NCBI GenBank assembly: GCA_018812885.1
Contig: JAHJCW010000114.1
Coordinates: forward strand, 1-14,409
DNA from: a bacterium
GTDB lineage: Bacteria > Fidelibacterota > Marinisomatia > Marinisomatales > JAHJCW01
Length of the DNA stretch: 14,409 nucleotides
Reading direction: 5' to 3'
The notes beneath the pieces are model-generated. The model worked only from the letters and a program-made list of their open reading frames with translations, was not told the origin of the DNA and ran no database searches. The translations under genes and the position numbers were made by a program. Positions 7,354 to 14,022 of the stretch are shown piece after piece. The first letter of the stretch is position 1; the number at the start of each line of letters is the position of its first letter.

Positions 7354-7377
7354 ATAATAATAGTAATCATTATTATT
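7353..7377 (+). promoter_or_regulatory. Fur/PerR-box-like operator upstream of perR
   Basis: AATAATAAT (7353-7361) and ATTATTATT (7369-7377) form a perfect 9-base inverted repeat with a 7-base spacer centred on 7365. The central 19-mer 7356-7374, AATAATAGTAATCATTATT, agrees with the classical Fur box GATAATGATAATCATTATC at 15 of 19 positions by hand count. It lies about 55 bases before the perR ATG, a fitting place for autoregulation of perR-prx. It starts in the stop codon of the preceding hydrolase gene. No T-run follows, so it is unlikely to be a terminator. That PerR binds here is inference. Confidence 0.6.
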
Positions 7378-7432
7378 ATTGTTTATTTCAGTTTGTGTTA
7401 TTAACTTCAATCCGTATTTAATTGAATTAATA

Positions 7433-7804
7433 ATGCGTCATAGCAAACAAAGAGAAATAATACATAGTATTGTTCAGGGTACACAAACTCATCCTACAGC
7501 TGATTGGGTTTATAATCAAGCACGTAAGGAATTGCCTAATATTAGTTTAGGAACAGTATATCGCAATCTTGGTCAATTGGTAGAAAGCAAAACACTCAAT
7601 ACTGTAAATGTTGACGGAATAATTCATTATGATGCGTTTTTATCAAATCATCAACATTTTCAGTGCAAGACTTGTAATCAGGTATTTGATATTGAAGTAA
7701 ATACACAAGATTTTATTTCGCAAGTTGAATCAAAAACGAAATATAAAATAGACAGATGTCAAATACATTTAGTCGGCATCTGTGAAAAATGTCAAAATAA
7801 TTAA
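7433..7804 (+). CDS. perR: PerR-type Fur family peroxide-sensing repressor
   Basis: The product is a 123-residue Fur family regulator. The recognition helix region is SLGTVYRNLGQL (38-49). Candidate regulatory metal ligands align with Bacillus PerR: His20 (HPTAD), Asp67 (HYD), His73 and His75 (NHQH), and Asp86, where Fur normally has Glu; this Asp favours PerR. The structural zinc site is CKTC (78-81) plus CEKC (117-120). PerR proteins repress peroxide-defence genes until Fe-catalysed oxidation of a His ligand releases DNA, and the genes downstream are peroxide and superoxide defences. I chose ATG 7433 because it begins the family homology (MRHSKQRE); an upstream TTG at 7379 would add 18 hydrophobic residues unlike the family. 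The protein lacks the N-terminal helix of long Fur proteins, as some short PerRs do. Thirteen bases separate it from the peroxiredoxin gene. Confidence 0.9.
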   Translation: MRHSKQREIIHSIVQGTQTHPTADWVYNQARKELPNISLGTVYRNLGQLVESKTLNTVNVDGIIHYDAFLSNHQHFQCKTCNQVFDIEVNTQDFISQVESKTKYKIDRCQIHLVGICEKCQNN

Positions 7805-7817
7805 AAAGGAATAATAA

Positions 7818-8462
7818 ATGTTAGTAACAAAACCTGCACCGAATTTTAAAGCAACTGCTGTAATGCCGGATGACTCATTTAAAGAAGTTAGCATGTCAGA
7901 TTATAAAGGTAAAAAAGTAGTATTGTTTTTCTATCCAATGGATTTTACTTTTGTATGTCCAACGGAGATCATCGCATTCGATCATCGCTTAGCGGAATTT
8001 GAGAAACGCGGTGTACAAGTACTTGGTTGTTCGATTGACTCAAAACATACGCATTGGGCTTGGCGAAATACCGATGTAAATAAGGGCGGAATCGGCAAAG
8101 TAAAATATCCAATTATCGCTGATAGCGATAAATCAGTTTCCCGTAAATACGATGTATTAATTGGCGCTCAACCTGCGTACGTAGAAACAGCCGATGGAGA
8201 AGAAGAAACTACCGTTGGAGGTAACATCGCGTTACGCGCCTCTTTCTTAATTGATGAAGAAGGTGTTGTTCGCCATGCAGTTATCAATGATTTACCATTG
8301 GGTAGAAATATTGATGAAATGTTACGAACTATCGATGCATTAATATTTAACCAAAAACACGGTGAAGTGTGCCCTGCAGGTTGGAAAGACGGTGATAAGG
8401 GAATGGCGGAAACACATAGTGGTGTAGCCGAATATTTAGATAAGCACGCGAGCAAACTATAA
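7818..8462 (+). CDS. Typical 2-Cys peroxiredoxin (AhpC/Prx1 type)
   Basis: This cytoplasmic thiol peroxidase reduces H2O2 and organic peroxides. The active-site block FYPMDFTFVCPTE contains PxxxTxxC with peroxidatic Cys47; the resolving cysteine is Cys185 in GEVCPAGW. A GGIG motif (90-93) and Arg140 in ALRASF are present. The C-terminal GDKGM...GVAEYL is close to epsilonproteobacterial and similar Prx1-type enzymes. At 214 residues it is longer than the usual 187-200: about 18 extra residues lie between YDVLI (111-115) and IALR (137-140). The GGIG motif is linked in eukaryotic enzymes to over-oxidation sensitivity, but the partner YF motif is replaced by YL. An AAGGA site precedes the ATG. 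It follows perR by 13 bases, fitting a PerR-controlled operon. No ahpF or other reductase gene is in the window. Confidence 0.96.
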   Translation: MLVTKPAPNFKATAVMPDDSFKEVSMSDYKGKKVVLFFYPMDFTFVCPTEIIAFDHRLAEFEKRGVQVLGCSIDSKHTHWAWRNTDVNKGGIGKVKYPIIADSDKSVSRKYDVLIGAQPAYVETADGEEETTVGGNIALRASFLIDEEGVVRHAVINDLPLGRNIDEMLRTIDALIFNQKHGEVCPAGWKDGDKGMAETHSGVAEYLDKHASKL

Positions 8463-8474
8463 CCCTCGTATTAA

Positions 8475-8504
8475 AGCAGGGGCAGAGTAAATTCTGTTCC
8501 TGCT
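8475..8504 (+). ncRNA. 12-bp hairpin between peroxiredoxin and SOD genes
   Basis: AGCAGGGGCAGA (8475-8486) pairs with TCTGTTCCTGCT (8493-8504) through a GTAAAT loop. All 12 positions pair if two G-U pairs are allowed, which points to structure at the RNA level. No T-run follows, so it looks more like an mRNA stabiliser, a processing site or a leaky attenuator than a full terminator. It could set the ratio of the two enzymes. This is a structural element within the transcript, not a known small RNA. Confidence 0.5.
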
Positions 8505-8527
8505 AATTATAAATTAAAGGAGTATTT

Positions 8528-9109
8528 ATGACACATAAACTACCGGAATTACCATATGCAATGGATGCTTTGCAACCACATATTTCCAAAGAAACCTTAG
8601 AATTTCATTATGGGAAACATCATAATGCGTATGTAACAAATTTGAATAATCTTATCCCCGGAACAGAATTTGAAGATTTATCATTGGAAGAAATTATTAA
8701 AAAGGTACCGGCAGGTGGCGTATTTAATAATGCAGCTCAAGTTTGGAATCACAGTTTTTATTGGAATTGTTTAAGTCCTAATGGTGGGGGAGAGCCAAAA
8801 GGAAAATTATTAGACTTAATTAATGAATCATTCGGTTCATTTAATAAGTTCAAAGAGCAGTTTACTAAATCCGCTGTTACTAATTTTGGTTCAGGTTGGA
8901 CCTGGTTTGTTCAAAATAGTAATGGAAAATTAGAACTGATCAACACTAGCAATGCGGGAACAGCATTAACTAGCGGAAAAACTGCGTTGTTAACTTGTGA
9001 TGTTTGGGAGCATGCTTACTATGTAGATTATCGCAATGCGCGTCCGCAATATGTTGATGCTTTTTGGAATTTAGTTAATTGGGATTTTGTAGAAGAAAAT
9101 CTAGTTTAA
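8528..9109 (+). CDS. sodB: Iron superoxide dismutase
   Basis: The enzyme dismutates superoxide to O2 and H2O2. At 193 residues it has standard length and all four metal ligands: His27 (FHYGKHHNAY), His75 (WNHSFYW), Asp158 and His162 (DVWEHAYY). The iron-type signature is clear: AAQVWNHSFYWNCL carries the Fe-SOD glutamine (Gln71) next to the ligand, and FGSGWTWFV is also Fe-type. There is no signal peptide, so it is cytoplasmic. The ATG at 8528 is preceded by AGGAG at a good distance. It lies 65 bases after the peroxiredoxin gene, with a hairpin between, and ahead of a strong terminator, so it is probably the last gene of the perR-prx-sod transcript. Metal preference read from sequence can be wrong for cambialistic enzymes. 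Confidence 0.97.
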   Translation: MTHKLPELPYAMDALQPHISKETLEFHYGKHHNAYVTNLNNLIPGTEFEDLSLEEIIKKVPAGGVFNNAAQVWNHSFYWNCLSPNGGGEPKGKLLDLINESFGSFNKFKEQFTKSAVTNFGSGWTWFVQNSNGKLELINTSNAGTALTSGKTALLTCDVWEHAYYVDYRNARPQYVDAFWNLVNWDFVEENLV

Positions 9110-9114
9110 TTAGA

Positions 9115-9150
9115 AAAAAAGAAGTTCATTAATGTGTGGACTTCTTTTTT
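9115..9150 (+). terminator. Intrinsic terminator after sodB
   Basis: AAAAAAGAAGT (9115-9125) pairs with ACTTCTTTTTT (9140-9150), extended inward by T-G and C-G pairs, to give a stem of about 13 bp followed by a T-run. It begins a few bases after the sodB stop and closes the perR-prx-sod unit. The A-run on the other side means it could also work in reverse. Confidence 0.85.
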
Positions 9151-9205
9151 AAATATTAAGAAGATATTTGAATATTATGATCAGATTAAAATATAGGAGA
9201 AAAAT

Positions 9206-9781
9206 ATGGCATCTTTGAAAGGAACAAAAACAGAACAAAATTTACTAAAATCATTTGCTGGAGAATCGCAAGCAAGAATGCGTTATGATTATTTTGCGAA
9301 GCAAGCAAAGAAAGAAGGTTTGGAACAAATTTCTGCAATATTTGCTGAAACTGCGCTGAATGAAAAAGAACACGCTAAAAAATTCTTTAAATATTTAGAA
9401 GGAAGAATGGTTGAAATCACAGCTATATACCCAGCAGGAAAAATTGGAACTACTTTAGAGAATTTACACGCTTCTGCCGATGGTGAAAATGAAGAGTGGA
9501 CAGAATTATATCCTACTTTTGCTGATGTTGCTGAAGCAGAAGGATTCAAAGATATAGCAGTCACTTTTAGAATGATCGCAAAAGTTGAAGAAGCTCATGA
9601 AAAACGCTATCGTGCATTAGCTAAGAATATTAACGACGGTATTGTATTTAAAAGAAATGATATATACGTTTGGAAATGCCGGAATTGTGGTTACTTACAT
9701 GAAGGTAAAGGAGCACCAAAAGTTTGTCCAGCTTGCGATCATCCGCAATCATATTTCGAAATTGTGGAAATGAATTATTAA
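9206..9781 (+). CDS. rbr: Rubrerythrin
   Basis: Rubrerythrin is a cytoplasmic non-haem di-iron peroxidase that reduces H2O2 with electrons passed through its rubredoxin domain. At 191 residues this is the classical two-domain form. The ferritin-like di-iron domain has Glu20 (AGESQAR), Glu53 and His56 (LNEKEHAKK), the GENEEWTELYP stretch with Glu94 and Glu97, and Glu128 and His131 (VEEAHEKRY). The C-terminal rubredoxin-like domain binds one Fe through Cys158/Cys161 (CRNC) and Cys174/Cys177 (CPAC). AGGAG lies directly upstream of ATG 9206. It is flanked by terminators on both sides, so it has its own promoter. Its position next to perR, prx and sodB suggests common peroxide or iron control, and the protein is most typical of anaerobes and microaerophiles. 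Confidence 0.98.
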   Translation: MASLKGTKTEQNLLKSFAGESQARMRYDYFAKQAKKEGLEQISAIFAETALNEKEHAKKFFKYLEGRMVEITAIYPAGKIGTTLENLHASADGENEEWTELYPTFADVAEAEGFKDIAVTFRMIAKVEEAHEKRYRALAKNINDGIVFKRNDIYVWKCRNCGYLHEGKGAPKVCPACDHPQSYFEIVEMNY

Positions 9782-9800
9782 TCCGATGCTAAACTCGATT

Positions 9801-9827
9801 AAAAGCCCCGTTTTGCGGGGCTTTTTT
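9801..9827 (+). terminator. Strong intrinsic terminator after rubrerythrin
   Basis: AAAAGCCCCG (9801-9810) and CGGGGCTTTT (9816-9825) form a 10-bp GC-rich stem with a TTTTG loop and a T-run to 9827. This is a textbook rho-independent terminator 20 bases after the rbr stop. Confidence 0.95.
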
Positions 9828-9943
9828 ATATTGTCGATTGATTACATTTTAAACGAATGGAACAAAAGTTATTCTAGGATAGTCTAATTTGTACAATATT
9901 AATTTTTACAAAATTATAAAAAATCCAATCAGCAGGAAAATAA

Positions 9944-10804
9944 ATGATCAAACTAATGGCAATTCGTAATCTTTTAATTATAATTTTATTTACACAATTT
10001 GCTTTTTGCCAAAGCAATGTTTTACCACAATCTGTTGAAGAATACACTAAACTTTGTAAAACTAATTTGGACAGTAATAATTCTTTAGAAGCAATAAAAT
10101 TCGGCGAGAAAGCTGTGGAATTGGATAAAAATAATGCTGATGCTCATTATTGGCTTGGGCAAGCGTATGGAGCGGGAGCTCAAGAAGCTCCCATTTATAA
10201 AAAATTTTCCTATGCAAAAAAATGCAGACTTGAATGGGAAAAAGCGATTCAGTGTAATGAAGAACATATCGAAGCACGAAAAATGTTAATGTCTTATCAT
10301 CTTCAAGCTCCGAGCATTGTTGGTGGTGATAAGGATATGGCGATGGAATTAGCTATTGAAATAAACAAACTTGATGTTTTACAAGGATATTTAGCATTTG
10401 GTCAAATCCATATTAGTCAAGGAAATTATATTAAGGCAGAGCAAGAGTATCAAAAAGCAATAGAAATTGATCCGAGTGAAACCGATAGTTATTACTATTT
10501 AAGTTTTTTATATCAAAAACAGGAACAGTATAACAAAGCGAAAGAAATATTATTAGAGATGCTAAAGATTAACCACGAGGAATATGAAGCATATTATCAA
10601 ATAGGAAAAATAGTATTGCTTTCTAATGAAAATTTGGTTGAAGGGATAACATACTTCAAAAAATATTTAGAACAGGAGCAAAATTCCAGGAGCCTTGCAT
10701 ATGCTCATTGGAGAATTGGCGAGATATATAAAAAACTTGGAAACAAAGAAAATGCTAAAAATGAATATAATTTTGCATTAGAATTAGATTCGGGAAATAA
10801 GTAA
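9944..10804 (+). CDS. Exported tetratricopeptide (TPR) repeat protein
   Basis: The 286-residue product has an N-terminal signal peptide (hydrophobic core about 9-20, likely cleavage near FCQS at 21-24) and then TPR units. The clearest are at about 31-64, 147-180, 181-214, 215-249 and 253-286, with the usual pattern of A at helix B and a closing proline or acidic turn (KAIEIDPSE). A less regular middle part contains APSIVGGDK near 122-130. TPR proteins are protein-binding scaffolds; no enzyme domain is visible, so the partner is unknown. AGGA upstream supports ATG 9944, with a second in-frame ATG at 9956. The TAA at 10802 is followed in frame by nine codons reading AKKALKELD and then TAA at 10832. 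That string is a typical end for a TPR protein, so the present stop may be a recent nonsense change. A strong terminator follows. Confidence 0.85.
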   Translation: MIKLMAIRNLLIIILFTQFAFCQSNVLPQSVEEYTKLCKTNLDSNNSLEAIKFGEKAVELDKNNADAHYWLGQAYGAGAQEAPIYKKFSYAKKCRLEWEKAIQCNEEHIEARKMLMSYHLQAPSIVGGDKDMAMELAIEINKLDVLQGYLAFGQIHISQGNYIKAEQEYQKAIEIDPSETDSYYYLSFLYQKQEQYNKAKEILLEMLKINHEEYEAYYQIGKIVLLSNENLVEGITYFKKYLEQEQNSRSLAYAHWRIGEIYKKLGNKENAKNEYNFALELDSGNK

Positions 10805-10854
10805 GCTAAAAAAGCATTGAAAGAATTAGATTAATCATTTCCAGCAAGTGTCGT

Positions 10855-10892
10855 AAACCTTGCGAAGGTTTTAACCCTTCGCAAGGTTTTTT
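10855..10892 (+). terminator. Intrinsic terminator after the TPR gene
   Basis: AAACCTTGCGAAGG (10855-10868) and CCTTCGCAAGGTTT (10876-10889) form a perfect 14-bp stem with a 7-base loop and T-run. It closes the TPR gene unit and isolates it from the peptidase gene. Confidence 0.93.
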
Positions 10893-10957
10893 ATAGATGT
10901 ACAGGACAACTATATCTAAATTTCATTGTCTAAGATTATAGTTATTAACCCAAAATC

Positions 10958-13891
10958 ATGGATAATATTATGAAAAAAATTACAATTCCATTAATTCTAA
11001 TATCACTTATTTTTGCCCAAAAACCATATTTTCAGCAAGATGTTGTCTATGACATTGATGTAACATTAAACGATTCATTGCATACGTTATCTGCCTATGA
11101 AAAAATAATTTATACGAATAATTCACAGGATGAATTAGATTTCATATGGTTTCACTTATGGCCTAACGCTTATAAGAATAATGAAACTGCTTATGCAAAA
11201 CAAAGATTTGAACAAGAATCAACTCGGTTCTACTTTGCCGATGAAGAAGATCGCGGATATATTGATAGTCTAGATTTCAAGGTGGATGGGGAAAGCGTCG
11301 ATTTGGAATATCACCCCGAGTGGATTGATGTGGCGAAGATTCATCTGCAAAATTCTCTATTACCGGGAGAAAGTATATTAATTGAGACTCCTTTTTTTGT
11401 AAAGATTCCCAAAGTTTACTCAAGATTAGGTCATTCCAAAAAACACTATGAAATTACTCAGTGGTATCCTAAACCGGCAGTCTATGATAATGACGGATGG
11501 CATCCGATGCCGTATCTTAATATGGGGGAATTCTACAGCGAGTTTGGGACTTTTGATGTCAAAATTACTCTTCCGCAAAATTACAGAATAATGGCAACCG
11601 GTGATTTAATCGATGGAGAAATAGAATATGCTTGGCTGGACTCATTAGCAAGTGAGGGCGATAAACTTCATAATTTAGAGGAAAAGGAATTCAAAAAAAG
11701 AATCAAAGAATTGACAAAAAGCGGTGATGAAGAACCCGGAGAAATGAAAACATTACATTTCCATCAGGAAAATGTACATGATTTTGCATGGTTTGCAGAC
11801 CCCAAATGGATTATACAAAAAGGTAATTTAAAGTTTGAAGAGTCAGGAAGGAATGTAACATTATGGAGTATGTATCTACCAAAGAATGCAGAATTGTGGG
11901 AAAATTCAATAGAGTACATAAACGATGCAACTTATTGGTACAGTAAATTTTATTTAGAATACCCGTATAATCATGTAACTGCTGTTGATGGCGATATGTC
12001 GGCCGGTGGCGGAATGGAATACCCGAATATTACAGTAATATCAAGTGGTGGTTCAAAAGATATGTTGGAAGATGTAATTATGCATGAAGTCGGGCATAAT
12101 TGGTTATATGGTATTGCCGGTTTCAATGAACGTGATCATGCCTGGCAGGATGAAGGATTGAATACATATACAAACATTCGTTATTGGGAAAAGAAATATG
12201 GAGACCGGGGAGAAACGGTTATCTTCTCTGACTTTATCCAGAATAAATTGAAAATTGCAAATAGAGTCACTTTTGGTTGGCTTATGGGTTATTTCCAGTA
12301 TAATATGCGCGCCGTTACCGGCGATGAACAACCAATCGATATTACATCTGCGGAAGTAGATCCTGGTAATTACGGCTCATTGATCTACGGAAAAGTTGCT
12401 GTATATACTTATTATTTGCAGCATTATCTTGGCGAAGAAATGATGGACAAAATTATGCAGGAATATTTTGATAAGTGGAAGTTTAAACATCCGCAACCAT
12501 TAGATATAAGACAAGCATTTGAAAGCAATACTGATGCTGATTTATCATGGTACTTTGATGGAGTGTTAAATGATACAAAAACCGTTAATTACGCAATAAA
12601 AAAGAAGGGAGATTCTTTCATTGTTATTAATAAAGGTGAATTAACCGCTCCCGTTGAAATTGCCTATTATAATTCTAAAGGTGATCAAGTATCCTCTGAA
12701 TGGGTTGATGGATTCACCGGATCAAAAACGTTTGCATCGCCGGAAGGGGCGGTAAAAGCGATTGCTGATCCAAGCAATTTATTACCTGATTTGAATAAAA
12801 GTAATAACACTACCAAACATTCCGTTGGATTTGATTTTGTAATTGACGAACCGGATTATAATAAAATTAATGTTTATTGGTTACCATGGTTATTCAGCAT
12901 CAACGAATACAATGGATGGAGTCCCGGTGCATTAGCATATAGTGGATATATACCTACTTTCAACTATGGAATATCAGTGAAACCGATGTGGGACTTTGGG
13001 AATAATAAATTGATAGGAAGTGTCCAAGTTCAAAAGAAATTCTATCAATTATTAGGATTTAGATCATTCACACTATCTGCAGGGTACAGTGATTATCAAG
13101 GCAGGAAAGGAAGCAAACTTGCTTTTAACGGATTAGTTCGGAAACCGATAATTTCGACACCTTCAACTAGAATAAAAGCTACTATTTACTCTCATGATAT
13201 TGATAAAGATGCGGTTACATCAAGATACTACTCCAGTGGTAAATATTTAATTGGTGATATTAGTGCAAAATATAGCTATCGACAATCACCGCTTTTTAGG
13301 TATTCTATTGAAGCTGGGCTAATGACATCTTTCTGTAAAAATGAATTTTCTAAGGTTAATCTTTCCGGAGATATCAATTGGAAAGTCTCAAAGAATAGCA
13401 ATACAAACTTAAGAGGTTGGGTGGGATATTTCTTAAATGACAGTTACATTCCACGACAATACCGGAATTATTTAAGCGGTGGAGTAGACCCGAATTTTAA
13501 CTCAACATTTGTATTCAACCGCATGTCCCTTGATGATAATACCTATCCGGCGATTTATGAATCTCAATATATTCAAGATGGCCCTGCTTTGCGCGGTGTG
13601 GTTATGAGTGGTAATCAAGCACTTTACTCAAATGAAGCTAGTTGGGGAATTAATTTGACTCAATCTTTCACAAATATGCCGCTTGAGTTTTTTGTGGATT
13701 TTGCCGGCGGAACAGATTTACAGAATAATTATATTGATGCTGGATTAACAATTGATTTTAAAGTAATAAAATTATATTTACCGGTTTATCAAAACTGGGA
13801 TGAACAATCGGTATTGTCCGACTTTGATTGGCTGAAGGAAAGGATAAGGTTCGAATTTTCATTCAATCTAAATTCAATTAGTTTGCAATAA
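10958..13891 (+). CDS. M1 family metallopeptidase with C-terminal beta-barrel-like domain
   Basis: This is a large secreted or surface zinc aminopeptidase-like protein (977 residues from ATG 10958). The signal peptide suggests that the true start is the second ATG, at 10970 (MKKITIPLILISLIFAQ). The N-terminal part is the beta-rich M1 domain. The exopeptidase motif is GGMEYPN (351-357, Glu354), the zinc site HEVGHNW (His376, Glu377, His380) with the third ligand Glu399 exactly 18 residues on in WQDEGLN, and probable catalytic Tyr477 in IYGKV. After about residue 620 come some 350 residues of alternating aromatic/polar strands and turns ending in FEFSFNLNSISLQ. These have the look of an outer-membrane beta-barrel and do not resemble the helical M1 C-terminal domain. 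The fold of this tail is inference. The gene stands alone between two terminators. Likely role: processing of peptides at the cell surface. Confidence 0.93.
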   Translation: MDNIMKKITIPLILISLIFAQKPYFQQDVVYDIDVTLNDSLHTLSAYEKIIYTNNSQDELDFIWFHLWPNAYKNNETAYAKQRFEQESTRFYFADEEDRGYIDSLDFKVDGESVDLEYHPEWIDVAKIHLQNSLLPGESILIETPFFVKIPKVYSRLGHSKKHYEITQWYPKPAVYDNDGWHPMPYLNMGEFYSEFGTFDVKITLPQNYRIMATGDLIDGEIEYAWLDSLASEGDKLHNLEEKEFKKRIKELTKSGDEEPGEMKTLHFHQENVHDFAWFADPKWIIQKGNLKFEESGRNVTLWSMYLPKNAELWENSIEYINDATYWYSKFYLEYPYNHVTAVDGDMSAGGGMEYPNITVISSGGSKDMLEDVIMHEVGHNWLYGIAGFNERDHAWQDEGLNTYTNIRYWEKKYGDRGETVIFSDFIQNKLKIANRVTFGWLMGYFQYNMRAVTGDEQPIDITSAEVDPGNYGSLIYGKVAVYTYYLQHYLGEEMMDKIMQEYFDKWKFKHPQPLDIRQAFESNTDADLSWYFDGVLNDTKTVNYAIKKKGDSFIVINKGELTAPVEIAYYNSKGDQVSSEWVDGFTGSKTFASPEGAVKAIADPSNLLPDLNKSNNTTKHSVGFDFVIDEPDYNKINVYWLPWLFSINEYNGWSPGALAYSGYIPTFNYGISVKPMWDFGNNKLIGSVQVQKKFYQLLGFRSFTLSAGYSDYQGRKGSKLAFNGLVRKPIISTPSTRIKATIYSHDIDKDAVTSRYYSSGKYLIGDISAKYSYRQSPLFRYSIEAGLMTSFCKNEFSKVNLSGDINWKVSKNSNTNLRGWVGYFLNDSYIPRQYRNYLSGGVDPNFNSTFVFNRMSLDDNTYPAIYESQYIQDGPALRGVVMSGNQALYSNEASWGINLTQSFTNMPLEFFVDFAGGTDLQNNYIDAGLTIDFKVIKLYLPVYQNWDEQSVLSDFDWLKERIRFEFSFNLNSISLQ

Positions 13892-13911
13892 ATATTATTT
13901 TATAAATAATG

Positions 13912-13948
13912 AAATAAAGCATCTGCAAAAACAGATGCTTTATTTTTT
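13912..13948 (+). terminator. Intrinsic terminator after the M1 peptidase gene
   Basis: AAATAAAGCATCTG (13912-13925) and CAGATGCTTTATTT (13932-13945) form a perfect 14-bp stem with a CAAAAA loop, followed by more T. It starts about 20 bases after the peptidase stop. Confidence 0.93.
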
Positions 13949-14022
13949 CTACAATATCCGTAAATTCAATTCCTGAAAATTATGCTTTTCTAACATTTTA
14001 TTTATATCGAGGTCAAATTTTA

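Noticed and set aside
7353..7377. The inverted repeat as a terminator of the hydrolase operon
   Set aside because: The stem is pure A/T with no T-run at the 3' side, and its Fur-box resemblance and place before perR favour an operator.
7379..7432. TTG-started N-terminal extension of perR
   Set aside because: The extra 18 residues are hydrophobic and unlike Fur proteins, would begin within the operator repeat, and have no ribosome site.
8168..8455. Minus-strand open frame inside the peroxiredoxin gene
   Set aside because: The plus strand carries clear Prx motifs including the resolving cysteine; the antisense protein is serine-rich with no family features.
9289..9564. Minus-strand open frame inside rubrerythrin
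   Set aside because: It overlaps the di-iron domain, lacks a start signal and looks like an antisense shadow.
9828..9943. Gap between the rbr terminator and the TPR gene
   Set aside because: I looked for repeats, small frames and operators and saw nothing beyond AT-rich sequence and the ribosome site.
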